Positions 11,101-24,465 of a stretch of DNA of 64,000 nt are shown piece after piece. The translations under genes were made by a program, and so were the position numbers. The stretch comes from Symsagittifera roscoffensis (taxonomy: Eukaryota; Xenacoelomorpha; Acoela; Convolutidae). The DNA lies in assembly GCF_963678635.1 (NCBI RefSeq), contig NC_087062.1, positions 16,233,789 to 16,297,788 on the forward strand. Reading direction: 5' to 3'. The stretch's first letter is position 1, and each line of letters starts with the position of its first letter. The notes under the pieces are model-generated. The model searched no databases. It had not been told where the DNA came from and saw only the letters and a list, made by a program, of their open reading frames with translations.

Positions 11101-12635
11101 CTACGACCAGAAAAAAGACTACAGAGAGATCATCAACATCATGAACCGAAGTTGGGGCAGGACTAATAGAATAGAAGAACATCTCAAGAGTCAACTAGCC
11201 AGAACGCCAACGCCAATATCTCAAAAATACCTAAGGTTGAACCCATCAAAACCATGGAGGAATTAAAAAATTTATTTTTGATTTCTATTATCACAGCAAG
11301 AATTAAAACTAATTTTCTACCAAACTTCACGTTATTTTTTTTTGTACAGTGGGAATAGTACAGAAGAGAAAATAAAAGTGTTATAAAAAACCCTAGTTGT
11401 GAACATAAATGCGTTTTTATACAGGATGGCACTAACTCGATTCTAACGAGGAAATTTTAAACAATTCAAGTATTTTTTAAACCATGAGGATATGATAGAA
11501 TTAGTTGTTACTTCAAATATATCCAATCAGAAGACCCTTTTAAGGACATAATTTTTCGAAATAAGTAAAAGTATACACAAAAGCAATCGCGAAAATAAAT
11601 GACCAAAAGTTGTTTGCTGTAAAAATGAGAAATTTTGCCGATATAAGTAACAAAGAAACAAAATTAGAACAAGTAACATTTCCAATTTTTTTTGATCAAA
11701 AGTTAAAACAATTTTTTGTATGTTATCAATGAGAAATCGTTTGTTTTTGAGTAGATGGTCAAGTGCTTGATTTTGATGTAGATTTGAGAGGCCAACTCAA
11801 AGTTGATGAATTGTTCAAAGCAAGTCTCTGGAAATCTGATTCCAAATCTGATCAAGCAGGATTTTGAGCTTTGAAAGTCTTTAAAGAAATGAAGGAATAA
11901 AGAATTTGCTGTACAGCAATTTGCTGTAAAATTTGCTGTAAATTTGAGTTTTTACAAATTTCGGTATCGGATAGGGAAAGAAAAGAGTCTTTGATATATT
12001 ATCACACAATTTTTTGATCAATTTCAATTTTTCGAGAAAAAAAAACAAAATTTTTTTCCTTGTCAGGTGTAATTCAGCCGTAAGTTTAAAGCTTTGAAAC
12101 TCAAAAGACGCTTTGATTGAGAAAAAAGAAAAATGAACGCTTTGATTGAGTAAGTTTTTCTAAAGAGACCTTTACTTAGTCGGATAACTCTATTTTGTAC
12201 AATAAAACAACCAAAAAATTATGAAAAAAGTAAGAGTCAACATCTATTTCATCAATAAGTAAATCAATTGGAATTTTTCTTTTTTCATGTAAAGTAACTG
12301 AAAGAACCACATCTGAACTGGTAGTATACTTCAAAATACCAAGTATTTCTAGTAACTTAGAGCCAACAAAAATGACGATTCATTTGACGAGCTGTATAGA
12401 TGAGATGTATATGACGTTTTTAGATGCATAACGTTTGTGATGTGATCTAAAACAACAATGAAGGGAGCTTCGAGACAATTTAGACTGAAATGACGAGTAC
12501 GGAGTCCCTTGCTTACACATTTTCCTATGATCGTTTATATGCCAAAAAAACTCAAACTACCCGCCTCTCTCAATCACCGTACAAAACTTATTAACAGTAG
12601 CTAAAACCTTTTTGTGCATCAGAACCAACCTTACC
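8164..12635. other. Non-coding upstream part of the Gypsy unit, copy A
   Basis: No convincing gene in 4.4 kb. 8220-8800 has degenerate direct repeats: three CCTGGGTCT blocks (8247, 8485 and 8590 regions), two GGGTTGGAGA...ATCGAT blocks (about 8270 and 8388) and two copies of GATAAGCCTTGATGATC 59 bp apart (8691-8707, 8750-8766). This looks like an element leader. 8870-9720 could hold an LTR, but I found no partner. 10860-11270 has a plus-strand open stretch (92 aa from 10988) with DQKxDY-like phrases and no known domain. The phrase TTGCTGTA recurs around 11900-11945. Confidence 0.5.
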
Positions 12636-12647
12636 GCAGAAAAGCAT

Positions 12648-12848
12648 TTAAGAAATGATTCGTTCGTCGAATATTTTTTGTTGTTTGGGGCGAGATTCAA
12701 GTGTGGTCGGATTATTTATTGGTTTTTTGACAAGTGGGTTGAGTTTTGTGAAAAAATTGTTGGGGGCTAATTTTATGGTGTTTGGGAGGTCTTCTTTGCT
12801 TTGTTTTGATTTGGTAGATAATCTGGGGTATTTTTGAAATATTTGCAC
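12648..12848 (-). other. Short Lys/Pro-rich ORF at the left edge of unit B
   Basis: A 66-aa minus-strand open frame (MQIFQKYPRL at its start) with no recognisable domain. The same stretch occurs in unit A at about 1734-1935. It lies downstream of pol in the element direction and might be the start of the env-like region, but nothing in the residues proves it. Confidence 0.25.
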
Positions 12849-13243
12849 TTTAGGCCAAATGATTATGGTCCTTTTTGACTTTAGGCTAATTCGCCTTTTT
12901 TGGTTGGAGGGTTTTTGAGGTCTGAGTTGGGAAAATATTCTTGATCTTTGCGTTATTAGATAGGGGAGAGTTGTAATATCATGGTGGTATTTATTTTAGT
13001 TGTCAAATTTTAGCGGGTTGCTTATTTTTGACCTGGAGGTTGTAAAGTTATAGTTATAGGTATGCCTGGAGTTTAATATCTATAGGCTAATAGGTTGGTG
13101 TTAGAGATATAGAAGCTGACGGATTTGAGTGAATCCTATTGGCTGAATTTGAAATAAAGTTTTTGCGTATGCTTGAGCATGTTATCTCGAAAATATGAAA
13201 ATTCAAAATGATTTTGAAGTGTAAAAATTTTTAATTTTTAAAA

Positions 13244-14025
13244 TCAAAGTTGTTTTTGAAATTCAACTTTCTTTAATATTTTAGATTGTGGGATGAATGT
13301 TTTGTAATTTTTACGTGGTTGATTTCTAAGTCGTGATAATTCTTTGCGTTCTGATTTTTCTACTTGTTCTTGTGGTAAAATTTTTTCTATCATTTTCTTT
13401 TTTTTTCTTTCTTTTTGAGATGTTTTTCGTTCTGGCACCTTTTTATTGTTTTGAGTTGTGGTTTGTTTTTGATTTTGTTTTTCATGATGAACGTTGTCCT
13501 GTTCATTTGTTTCTTTTTCTGTATGATTTTGAACAAGTTATAAACCTGTAAAAGAATATAATTGAGTTAATTCGCGTAATGCGTATTCTTTTGGGTAGTA
13601 AGGTAATAAATTGTTACGATGTTGAACAATTTCGTTTTTGGTTGAATCTGTGAGTTTATACGTTGCGTCAGTGGATTTGGCAATTATTTGGTATGGTCCT
13701 TTTCAAAGTGGTTGTAATTTTTTAGAGATTCCTTTTTGTGTATTAAAGTTAGGTATTAAAACAAATGTTCCTATTTTTAAATCTGTGGCTGGTGTAAAGC
13801 GTGAATTAATTTGGTTGTTAATGTTCTGCCTTTGTAACAATTTCTTTGTTACTTTTTGGTACATTTCAATGTGTTTTTTATCTCCATTTAATATCCATTC
13901 GGTATGTGTGCCGGAGGCTAATTTAAGAATTTGTGGATGATGAAAATGATCTTCATCATGTGTGTGTAAAGGTAGGTTATAACAAATTGAATCTTTATTT
14001 GGTTGGCAATAACCTTACGCATCGA
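13244..14025 (-). pseudogene. Gypsy pol C-terminus, copy B
   Basis: Equivalent of 2412-3110. It carries the same stop before KGPYQII and the same Lys/Arg-rich tail, here open for 64 codons (13244-13438). Unit B has one more T in a poly-T run near 13405, so the tail reads in a different frame from that of unit A. Confidence 0.65.
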
Positions 14026-14928
14026 CTAAACCGTTTTCCAAGGTGCATGAGATGTACGTGGTTTATGTTTAATGTTGTATAAACGGCATTGTGTAATTAT
14101 TTCATTATTAATAAACTCTGTACCATTGTCTGTAACTAGGATTTCGGGCAATCCGAATTTTGCTATCCAATGTTCGTAAAGTGTTGTGTAAGCATAATAA
14201 GCAGTACAATGTGGTACTGGGTTGAGTGCTACATAATGTGCGAATGCGTCAACAATGACCATAATGTAGGACTTTCCTTCTGAGGATGGTGAAATTGGTC
14301 CTTTTGTGTCGAATGAAATGCGATGGTTGAAATATAAACTTTGTCCTTTAAAATCTTGTTTTTGTGCTATTTGTTTTTGATTTGGATACGGCTTGTTCAA
14401 TTGACATATTATACAATCCTTGCATAATACTTTTATCCAAATTGGTGCATTTGGAAAATAAAAATTTTGTGTAAAACTCGAGTATGTTTTTTCTGATCCG
14501 GAGTGTCCTTCTGTATTTTGTGTATGGGAGATGTTAAAAGCTATTAATATCATACTTAAAGGTAGACAGTGAACTTTAGAATCATTTAATTGATATTCTA
14601 AAAGATCTGTATTTTCATTAATTGTTGTGTTGTTAAATTTTCTGAAATATCAGAAAAGTGTTTTGTTTCCTAAAATTGTGGTATCAGCTTTTACGGGTTT
14701 AATTTTGTATTTGTGCCATGATTTTAGTTGTCTAATTATTGGATCGCGATTTTGATATTGTTTTAAAAGTTCAAGTGTAATTTTATCTGTTGGGGGGAGA
14801 AAAATATTGTCAGTTTTGAGTTTTGATAGGGGAATTGTGTCAAGTGGGTCATGGAGGTCAAAAACTTGATTTATTGTGTATTTTGAATCATTTGTTTGTG
14901 GTCCTGATAAGTTTATTTTATCGGTCAA
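14026..14928 (-). pseudogene. Gypsy integrase, truncated before its catalytic Glu, copy B
   Basis: The ORF 14026-14553 encodes the same 175 residues as unit A, with the HHCC module, D82 and D142 and the same end after SHAPW. The N-terminal connector ORF is at 14650-14928. The bases between the two (14554-14649) differ slightly from unit A, where a small deletion occurred. The shared loss of the Glu-containing segment shows the deletion is older than the tandem duplication. Confidence 0.85.
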
Positions 14929-15176
14929 ATTTTCTTTTTCAATTAGTGGAAAAAGGTCTGTTTTATGCGAGTGTTGTTTTATTCTCTTTTGTTGAGTATT
15001 ATTTTGTATCCATTTTGAGTATGGAATTGGTTTAAAAGTTGATGTTCCTAGTAAATCAACTTTATAGTGATTATTTTGGCAATCTAAGTAGAGTGGAAAA
15101 TGTTGTAGATTATTTATTTGTGATTGATCAACTTCAATTTTTACTGCGTATTTGCATTCTAATCGGGTGATGTTTC

Positions 15177-16693
15177 ATTTTTTGCTAGATAGAATTTGAT
15201 ATTTTGTGGTGTTTCAACTGTAATTTTTCGTGTAAGTAATTCAGGTGGCGTATTTCTACTTAATGTATCTGGTAATGCAAGGTTTTTTCCTGCTGTCCAA
15301 ACTATATGTAAGTTTGGGAATTCCATTAGAATAAATTAAAATCTATAAACTCTATGATTAGGATTTGATTTTTGTGTAAAGAGAAATATAATTGATTTGT
15401 GATCTGTAAATAGAGCTGTTGGGTGTTTTGATCCAAGTATCAGAAATTCGTATTCTGTAAGTGCGTAAATTATAGCTGTACATTCTCTCATTAGAGTTGA
15501 GAGTCGTAGCTCTGCTTGTGTAAATAATCGTAAATTTGCTGATATAAGATTCATTTTGTTTGTTCCACTATGTGACTGTAGCAATGCTGCGCCGTTGCCA
15601 GAATTTGAAGCATCGCACATTGCATAGAATGGTTGATTTGGATAGGGAATTGTCTTTGAAATTTGTTCTGTCAAAAGCTTTTTAATTTCTTCAAATCGTG
15701 CTTGATGTTCAGTGGTCCATTCAAAATTATTTTGTTGTCTGAGGATGTTGTAGAAAGGTCTTAAGTATAATTGCAATTTGTAAACGTATTTACCTAAGAA
15801 ATTTAACATTCCGAGGAAATCTTGGATTTTCTTTTTATTTGTAGGTGGGTGAAGTTTTTGGATTGCATCAATCCGTGATTTTAATGGAGTGATAGTGTTA
15901 CGTTCAATATTATGTCCTAAACATTTAACGCGTGTTAAAAAGAAGTGTGATTTATCGGGGGCTGCTTTCAGATTTTCGTTTTGAAGTTTTTTATGATATT
16001 TTTCTAAAACTGTAGACATTTCGTCTTTGGTTTGTGATTGCATAAAAACATCGTCTAAATAGATGATTGCATGTTTCTTGAGTATTAATGGTCTAAAAAT
16101 TTTACTCATGAAAGCTGAAAAAGCTGCTGGTCCTATAGATATTCCATAAAATGAGCGATTAAATTCATATTGATGATTTCCGATAAAAAATTGTGTTAAA
16201 CGTCGTGATTGTTTATCTAGTGGCATTTGATTATATGCACTATTCATATCTGCGGTTGTGAAGTATTTACCATTTATCTTTGTTAAGATAACTTGTATTG
16301 GTTCAATAGGCCAATTGCATTTTGATTCGTCAATAAGTGAATTGAGGTATCTAGCGTCTAAAACTAGTTTTAGTGATTCACCTTTTGCTAGAATGATAAC
16401 AGGGTTAATGAATGTGTTTCGTTTGGTTGTTCTTCTTTATTTACCGGTGAGATAATTTCGTATTGTTCTAAATTATCAAGTAATCTATTTACCTTGTCGT
16501 GTAAGTGAATCAGTACTTTACTTGCTCTTTGTTTTTTGAAAACTTCGTCAGGTTTTAATGAGAGATGTAGTGATGAACTGATTTTTCCAACGTCAAATTT
16601 TGATGTTGCGTAGACTGTTGAATATTTTAACAGTTGGTTTGCTAATTTGTCAAATTCATCTTGTGTAAATTGTGAGTGTTGAAAATCAAACAC
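15177..16693 (-). pseudogene. Gypsy reverse transcriptase and RNase H, copy B
   Basis: Equivalent of 4232-5766. The connector ORF is 16388-16693. The same frameshift occurs near 16424, then the RT ORF 15336-16247 with YLDD at residues 63-66 and the RNase H start CDASNSGNGAALL. Unit B has an additional TAA at 15336-15338 within the RNase H region, where unit A reads a Gln codon. The rest of the RNase H frame remains readable down to about 15177. Confidence 0.87.
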
Positions 16694-17106
16694 TGTTAAA
16701 AATTTCTGTTGTTCTTTTGTGTAATTTGTTATATTAAATGTCGGTTTAAAATATGGTATTTTTGTGAAATAATCTGTATTTCTTTTTTCATTACTTATTA
16801 TATTATTTATGGATAGTTCGTATTTTTTGAGTATTTTATGGATGAGATTGTAATTTTGAAAAACTTGTGAATAGGTTTAAATTCGAAGTCTGACATAAAA
16901 AGTTGTTGTTTGTTTTGACTTTTGTCATACTGATGAACTTGTTTTATTGAAAAATTATGTATATTTCTTGATAGTAGTTTCAGGTGTTTCCGTTTTTGAT
17001 TGTAAATGGGGTAAAATTTTGAGAAAAGTGGTGGTTGTTTGTTTAATCTTTGGAAGAATGTTAAGGCTGTGTTTTTTAATTTTGTCTTTGATATGGATTT
17101 TACTAT

Positions 17107-18693
17107 TTAAGATATTTTTTGTTGGATATATTTAGTAATAAATGGTATGCCAAAGATATTGTGTTTAATATCAGTAATATGAAATGTTTGTTTAAACGGC
17201 TTGTTCAAAATCTTGTTCTGTTCCATTGTTCTTGTGGGAAGGAGGAATAATTGGATTTTTCCACAGTTTACTAATGTTGATCCTTGTGCTGTTGCCAATT
17301 TACTAGATGTTTCAAGAGGTGTTAAATTTGGGTGTAGTGTTTTAATTTCATTCCATGTGGGAATATTAATTATATTTGATTCTGCTCCTGAGTCGATTAA
17401 AAAATTTATTTCAAGATCTGGTGGTTGAAATTCTTTACTTCTTGGACTCTCTAAGAGAAATGGGATTGTCCAAATTTTTTCTCTTGGTTGTTCTTTTTGT
17501 ATAATTTGATAAATATATTTTGTGTTTGAGCTTTGTGTTTCATCTTTTTTATTAGGTTTAATTACCGTGTTAATTTCGTTTACTTCTTGTGTAGTTTGTG
17601 TATTATTATTAATAGGTCCAATGTAGTAATTATGAAGGAGTTCCAATTGATTTTCATATATATGTGAAGTAAAATGTTGTTCGTATATGATAAATTCATA
17701 GTCGTTTTCGACTGTTATCATATTTACAGAGATGGTATTACCTGTATCACTCTCAGTGTCTGATGATTCACAATTAATGTGATTTAGTTGTAGTTCATTA
17801 CTTCCTGTGTCATCAATACCTGGGGGGTCTGAAGTTGTTTCTTCATTTGTTTGTACTTGATTAATGTGTCTTTGATATTTTGGTGTGTTATTTCTATATC
17901 GATGTTTAGAACCGGGATAACGGTTATTATTCCTATGTGGTGACTGGGAATAATTTCTGTATCGATTATTGTAACTTGAGTTTCGATTTTGTGAATTATT
18001 TTGTGATCTGTTTTGATAGTTATGATTTGATATGTGATAATTCGATCTATTATATGAGTTATTCCTTGATCTACTGTTTGAATAGTTCTGGTTTCGATTG
18101 TTTGAATAACTTCTATTTCTATTGTGTGAATAGTTTCTATTTCTGTTGTATGATGAGTTTCGTGATCTATCATTGAAATAGTGTCTACTCCTTGGGTTTG
18201 AATGGAAACTGGATGCAGAAACAAATTCTGTTGTGTTTGAATTCGATCGTGAATAGTTATTTTGGTTATTTTGGCTATTCGATCGGCTATGTCTATTTTG
18301 TGAGAAATTTCGTGAATTTCTTTGTTCGGGCGATCTACCTCCCTAACTTGAGTTATATGCTGATTGGTTTCTTGAGTAATTTGAGTTACTTGGAAGTGGT
18401 TTTCCTGAACTATTTTTACTATATATATTTTTGTTTGGTAGATTTAGATCTTTTTTCATGTATTGATGGAATGATTTACATGGTTCTTTGTGCTTTTGAG
18501 GTTTATTCTGATTATCTTGTTGTTTTTGTCTACATTCGGCAATACTGTGTCCGTATTGTCGGCAATATTTACACCATTTTTTGAAAGATGGTTTGCCTTT
18601 AAAATTTGGGTTCTTTTCATAGATGTTTAGTATTTCAGTGATTTTTTCAATCAGGTCTATGTCTGATTCTTGTATATGATTTATATGTGTAGA
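17107..18693 (-). pseudogene. Gag zinc knuckle, Asn/Arg/Ser-rich region and protease, copy B
   Basis: Same arrangement as 6180-7766: CCHC knuckle at 18532-18573, Asn/Arg/Ser-rich stretch, acidic stretch, protease DSG in the ORF 17107-17721. The in-frame TAG at 18343-18345 is shared with unit A (7416-7418). I checked the frame by hand: knuckle, low-complexity region and protease share one codon phase. Confidence 0.8.
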
Positions 18694-19090
18694 TTATAAA
18701 TACACAATTATATAGGTGTACTAGTTTGTGTTTATATTGCTTTTTTATTCTTCTTTTTCCTCTTTTTGATGAGTTTGAAGTTGTTTCTGAGTCGGAAAAA
18801 TATAATTGATCATGGATGGGGCAATTTTTATTTTTTGATTCCTTTAATTTGTATAGTTCGTCTAAACTGTTGGTTTCTGATTCGGAAAATGCGTTTCTGT
18901 TTTTTGAAAATCTTCTTTGTGTGATTTGTCTTTGTTTGCTTATAATTTTTCTTTTTATTGTTTGTCGTTCTGTTCCAATATATCCAATTGTTTGTGTATG
19001 TGGGGTTAATACAAGATCATATTTTTGGTTTTCTATATCATAATTGTGTAAAACGATTGTTTGTTTATTTCCTAAGTTTTTGAATGACAT
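18647..19090 (-). CDS. N-terminal gag-like ORF of the Gypsy element, copy B
   Basis: A 147-aa minus-strand ORF, almost identical to the 137-aa ORF of unit A. A substitution near 18679 removes the stop used in unit A, so this copy reads ten codons further. Basic C-terminal part; no capsid fold recognisable. Confidence 0.45.
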   Translation of the reverse strand: MSFKNLGNKQTIVLHNYDIENQKYDLVLTPHTQTIGYIGTERQTIKRKIISKQRQITQRRFSKNRNAFSESETNSLDELYKLKESKNKNCPIHDQLYFSDSETTSNSSKRGKRRIKKQYKHKLVHLYNCVFIIYTYKSYTRIRHRPD

Positions 19091-22000
19091 AAGGTTTAGG
19101 ATGAGGGATGCTAGAAGTTATTAGTGATTTTTATTTTTCTAGACTGTTAGTCCTTACGATTTTTTGGTTAGCTTAACCTGGATCTTTTTATTCAGGGTTG
19201 GAGAGAAAAGTATATCGATTCCGGAGAATGATTTTTTACTTTCTCGTGGCCAATCTAAGTTAAGGTGTTAACTTACTTACTTAATCTTACTTAGGGGTAG
19301 TGATTGTGTTCAAGGGTTGGAGAATAGTAAATCGATCCACAAGGTTCAGGTAAAATTAGAACGCAAGTAGTTCGTTAGATACTATTTTAAACTTAATAAG
19401 TCTAAGATCTATCCTGGGTCTCGTAAGAGGAGGGTTCAAGTGAAGGATGAATAACCGAAGTTCTTCACTGTTTAGCCTAATTTGAATGTTTAGAGTTATT
19501 AAAAATTTCCATTAGTCCTGGGTCTTTTGAAAAGGTAGGGTAGTGAATCGACGTTTGAGGTCGTTAGACACTTAATAAGTGGGTGGGGGAGAACAAAAGT
19601 GTTCTTTTTGATCCGAGGATAAGCCTTGATGATCAGAATTAAAAATTAAGAAATAGAAAATTTATTAAGATCTAAGGATAAGCCTTGATGATCTGGTTTA
19701 AAATTAAGTAAATTTAAGTTTAAAATGGTTTAAATTTATTTGATATAAAGTTTTAGTTTTTTATGATGTTAGTTAGCTTATGATTGCTGTTATGTTTAGG
19801 TGATGAAGCTGGAACAACAGAATGATTTATATATACTAACAATTTATTGTCATGCTACTAATTTTTATTTTTCTTTTTTAATAAATTTTTTTCAAATAAA
19901 TATGTTTTATATAATAGTGCAGAAGTTGAGAAAACGATCTGAGATCTTTTTATCAATCGTTATTGTACATTAGTAATTTTGTTTAGCGCCTGAAATAATC
20001 ATGAAGATTTCCTTCAAAATTTTATGTTTGCAAATGAAAATCTAAATTCATTGCTAATAAGATTCTAAATATAAAAGTTTGTGTTGGCTTTTGCCGTACA
20101 ACCATGAAACTAAATGGTAAGTTTTTATGTAGTCGTATGTTGTCTCTCTTCCGAGGTCTTCTTCCAATACCGGGTAGTTCTAGTATTGTGCGGAATATCG
20201 GCTCTGATCTATTGAGTCGTAGAGACATTTCAATTAAGTTATTATCGTGGAACATTTTGAAAATGTTTTGTCTAATTTCTAATCTATCTTTGGTTAATTC
20301 TAAGCTATTAAGGTCTTATTTGAGACTTATGGTCGCACCAGATGAGTTAGATCCTTTTGGTTAACTCATAGACTAATTTCGGATATGGTACACCGTCTGC
20401 TCGTCACGCTATCTTATTTTCGGCCGGATACATTCGTGCAACTTCTTAGTCTAATACCGATCCTAATCTTACTCTTATATCTACTAGTCTCAGGGTGTTT
20501 AACTAGTCTCTGCTAGGCTCAATAGATCTAGAGTATACTGGCTTATTGCGGCAGCTGAAGTTCTCTTGGAGAGGCAACTAATTTCTAAGTTAAATTCAAA
20601 TCTCTCTGGTGCTGAAACTACAAGTAATTTCAGCACTTACAAATAAGTGGGTTGTTAGTTGGATGGATTATGATTGGTTAATATTAAATATTTTACAGTG
20701 GTAAAATATCTAATTTATCCAATAATAAATGGTAGTTTAGATCAGGTTCCATATGTGCCATTTGACCTGATTCGTTGGCTTTTGAAACTTAAGAAAGGTC
20801 CAAACTGACGCGTAAAACCGTATTAACGATAAAATCAGGGAGCGTTTATAATTGCTAAAGTTTGATTTGGAATGACGACACATTTGGAAATGCATGACGA
20901 TTCTTTCGAATTGCAACATTTTAGTTTTACACGATCTCAATATACGGAATAACACATTCTCTCGTGAAAACGAACAAAAACAACAACGCCGTAGATTTTC
21001 GGATGGTAAGAAAATACCAACTACAACAGTTTCTTGTTCATGTCAGCATTCATAACTTGTTCTCACAAGAGAAAAAGTTACTCTCAGGCGGAACTGAGTT
21101 TGAAGGAAGAGTCTTCTGTCAAACTCTGGCTTATAACGTGAATAATGTCAATGATTAGTGTTGATGCTGTCAATGTAGAAAAACTAAAAACTATAAAAAG
21201 GTCAAGTCTAGACACAGACACAGAGATCGAAGCAGGCACAGCCACAACATAGAGTTTAAAGCTAGAAAACGGTCAAATTTTTCTATGACTTTTTCATAAT
21301 TTAATCTTGATAATTACCTTCTCAAGAACAAAACATGCCACTTTGTTATTGAAACTTCTCTTGATTCAAAAAAAAACAATCAAAAGTTCCTCAATCACCA
21401 GCTATTCAAGCCAATATATCAAAAACCCTGAAAACAAATTTCAAGTTTCTGAATAAAACCGAAATTAGTATTGCAAAAAAAAAACATACTATAAAACTTA
21501 TAAAAGGGAATCGGACACAGGGTTTTCCGATTTTTATTTCCGATTCCTTTTTAAATTGGTAAAACAATTCCCTCATTTTCATTTGTTTATTTATTTGCTT
21601 AAAATTGAACCAATTGTTTCTGATTATCCCTCAATTCAATCTCCTAAAAATTCAAAATTTTCAACACAAAAATAACTTTTTTTTTCATTTTAAGCGTGCT
21701 AGATATAGCCCCAAGTTTAAAAACTCCTTCGACTAAAATATCTATAAACATTTAAATCATGGTATCCACTCAAAGATATGTTCATTCATACACTACTTTG
21801 GAAAGATTTTAAAAACTGAAAGAAAAAGCTCTTCACAAGTTTTATGCAGATCTGTACGACCAGAAGGAAGACAAAACAAATTTATCTACATCATAAAGCG
21901 AATTTGTCGCAGTCTTAATAGAAATGAAGGATCTTCTCAAGATCAAGTTGTCAAAATTTCCTCGCCAGAAACCAATACACGTGACACAAACAAATACACA

Positions 22001-23570
22001 AACAAATACGCGTGTGTTTAGAGCTTTCACAGATTGCTACGACCAGAAAAAAGACTACAGAGAGATCATCAACATCATGAACCGAAGTTGGGGCAGGACT
22101 AATAGAATAGAAGAACATCTCAAGAGTCAACTAGCCAGAACGCCAACGCCAATATCTCAAAAATACCTAAGGTTGAACCCATCAAAACCATGGAGGAATT
22201 AAAAAATTTATTTTTGATTTCTATTATCACAGCAAGAATTAAAACTAATTTTCTACCAAACTTCACGTTATTTTTTTTTGTACAGTGGGAATAGTACAGA
22301 AGAGAAAATAAAAGTGTTATAAAAAACCCTAGTTGTGAATTTAAATGCGTTTTTATACAGGATGGCACTAACTCGATTCTAACGAGGAAATTTTAAACAA
22401 TTCAAGTATTTTTTAAACCATGAGGATATGATAGAATTAGTTGTTACTTTAAATATATCCAATCAGAAGACTCTTTTAAGGACTTAACTTTTCGAAATAA
22501 GTAAAAGTATACACAAAAGCAATCGCAAAAATAAATGACCAAAAGTTGTTTGCTGTAAAAATGAGAAATTTTGCCGATATAAGTAACAAAGAAACAAAAT
22601 TAGAACAAGTAACATTTCCAATTTTTTTTGATCAAAAGTTAAAACAATTTTTTGTATGTTATCAATGAGAAATCGTTTGTTTTTGAGTAGATGGTCAAGT
22701 GCTTGATTTTGATGTAGATTTGAGAGGCCAACTCAAAGTTGATGAATTGTTCAAAGCAAGTCTCTGGAAATCTGATTCCAAATCTGATCAAGCAGGATTT
22801 TGAGCTTTGAAAGTCTTTAAAGAAATGAAGGAATAAAGAGTTTGCTGTACAGCAATTTGCTGTAAAATTTGCTGTAAATTTGAGTTTTTACAAATTTCGG
22901 TATCGGATAGGGAAAGAAAAGAGTCTTTGATATATTATCACACAATTTTTTGATCAATTTCAATTTTTCGAGAAAAAAAACAAAATTTTTTTCCTTGTCA
23001 GGTGTAATTCAGCCGTAAGTTTAAAGCTTTGATACTCAAAAGACGCTTTGATTGAGAAAAAAGAAAAATGAACGCTTTGATTGAGTAAGTTTTTCTAAAG
23101 AGACCTTTACTTAGTCGGATAACTCTATTTTGTACAATAAAACAACCAAAAAATTATGAAAAAAGTAAGAGTCAACATCTATTTCATCAATAAGTAAATC
23201 AATTGGAATTTTTCTTTTTTCATGTAAAGTAACTGAAAGAACCACATCTGAGCTGGTAGTATACTTCAAAATACCACGTATTTCTAGTAACTTAGAGCCA
23301 ACAAAAATGATGATTCATTTGACGAGCTGTATAGATGAGATGTATATGACGTTTTTAGATGCATAACGTTTGTGCTGTAATCTAAAACAACAATGAATGG
23401 AGCTTCGAGACAATTTAGACTGAAATGACGAGTACGGAGTTCCTTGCTTACACATTTTCCTATGATCGTTTATATGCCAAAAAAACTCAAACTACCCGCC
23501 TCTCTCAATCACCGTACAAAACTTATTAACAGTAGCTAAAACCTTTTTGTGCATCAGAACCAACCTTACC
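19091..23570. other. Non-coding upstream part of the Gypsy unit, copy B
   Basis: Counterpart of 8164-12635 with the same degenerate leader repeats (for example GATAAGCCTTGATGATC near 19618 and 19677) and the same unassigned plus-strand frame at 21924-22202. No gene I can support. Confidence 0.5.
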
Positions 23571-24465
23571 AATGCCCACTCAGTATTTTCAAACTACGCT
23601 TTGATCTCAAATACCTCGTATAATCTTGCTAAGAGAAACTACTGCTGCTAAATCAAGTAAAGTTAAAGGAATTCGGAAAATTCATTGATAAGAATATAAG
23701 TGAATTTGACAAGAAAAATGTATTTCCATTGGTTGCCGATTTTTTTCCCAATACATCTAATTGGGTACCCTTCACGCGCAATTTTTTTCAAGAATTTAGA
23801 GCCTCTAAAGCGTCGATTAATGTTGTTTCCAATTTCGATTTTGCTATTGATATATTTTTCATTAGTACGCCGTAGTCCAGTTTTCTAAATCCAGATCGAA
23901 AAAGCGAAAGATTTATCAAAGTTGCAGAAAAATCTTCATCTACACTGAAAGTGTTTTAATAGAAAAAAAACTAGTCTCAAAGTACTAGTAAATACATGTA
24001 GATTGAAATCATATTATGGGTTCTCCGAAACATGGTTTAACGACACGAATGAAAACAACTTATGGACATTTGATAATGATCAATTTCTTTCTTTTTGATG
24101 TGTTATATCAGCATCAAAAGCAGAAAAAAGCTCGAAAAACAGGTGTCAGGATGCTCATTCTCAAAAATTTGAAGCCCAAAATACCCACAGATTTCAAATC
24201 AATCAAGCTAAAATTGACGAAAATTGGCTAAATTTGTAGCATCAACAAAAGACAAACCCAAACATATGAACTTGAAGATATTTCCTTTAATTCAAAAAAT
24301 CCATATAAAATAGATGTTAATCAGATAATCGCGATTCCTCTTAATTTCGCTCATTCAAATCAATTACAAAAATTTTCAATGAGAGACTACAACTATAACT
24401 ATTTTAACAAAGAGGAAACAGACTTATCGATAAAACTTTACTCTTCATAAATTAGAAGTTGTCAA
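23571..24465. other. Unique AT-rich spacer
   Basis: Between the two tandem duplications. Small plus-strand frames at 23700 and 24016 (62 and 71 codons) show no domain or codon pattern that I trust. I see nothing else in it. Confidence 0.5.

Larger units (their letters stand above)
1724..12635. repeat. Tandem segmental duplication, unit A (10.9 kb)
   Basis: This unit is repeated head-to-tail as 12638-23570. It starts at agaaaagcatttaag and ends at accaaccttacc; two bases (gc) sit at the junction. Read side by side, the two units differ only by scattered substitutions and small indels. An example is the few bases near 3665 that are present in unit B. The unit contains most of a decayed Gypsy element (minus strand) plus about 4.4 kb of non-coding DNA beyond its gag end. 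The env-like remnant at 1-1595 lies outside the duplicated unit and occurs once in the window. A misassembled tandem is possible, but the real differences between the units argue against a pure artefact. Confidence 0.93.
12638..23570. repeat. Tandem segmental duplication, unit B (10.9 kb)
   Basis: Second unit of the head-to-tail duplication of 1724-12635. Unit B begins inside the 3' part of the Gypsy element, just past the env-like remnant, so it lacks that remnant. After 23570 the sequence diverges into unique DNA. Differences from unit A include an extra stop codon in the RNase H region at 15336-15338, a few inserted bases near 14554 and 21007, and one extra T in the pol tail near 13405. 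Confidence 0.93.

Noticed and set aside
10988-11266. 92-aa plus-strand ORF, repeated at 21924-22202
   Set aside because: Open but without domain, start context or neighbour support; duplicated only because the whole unit is.
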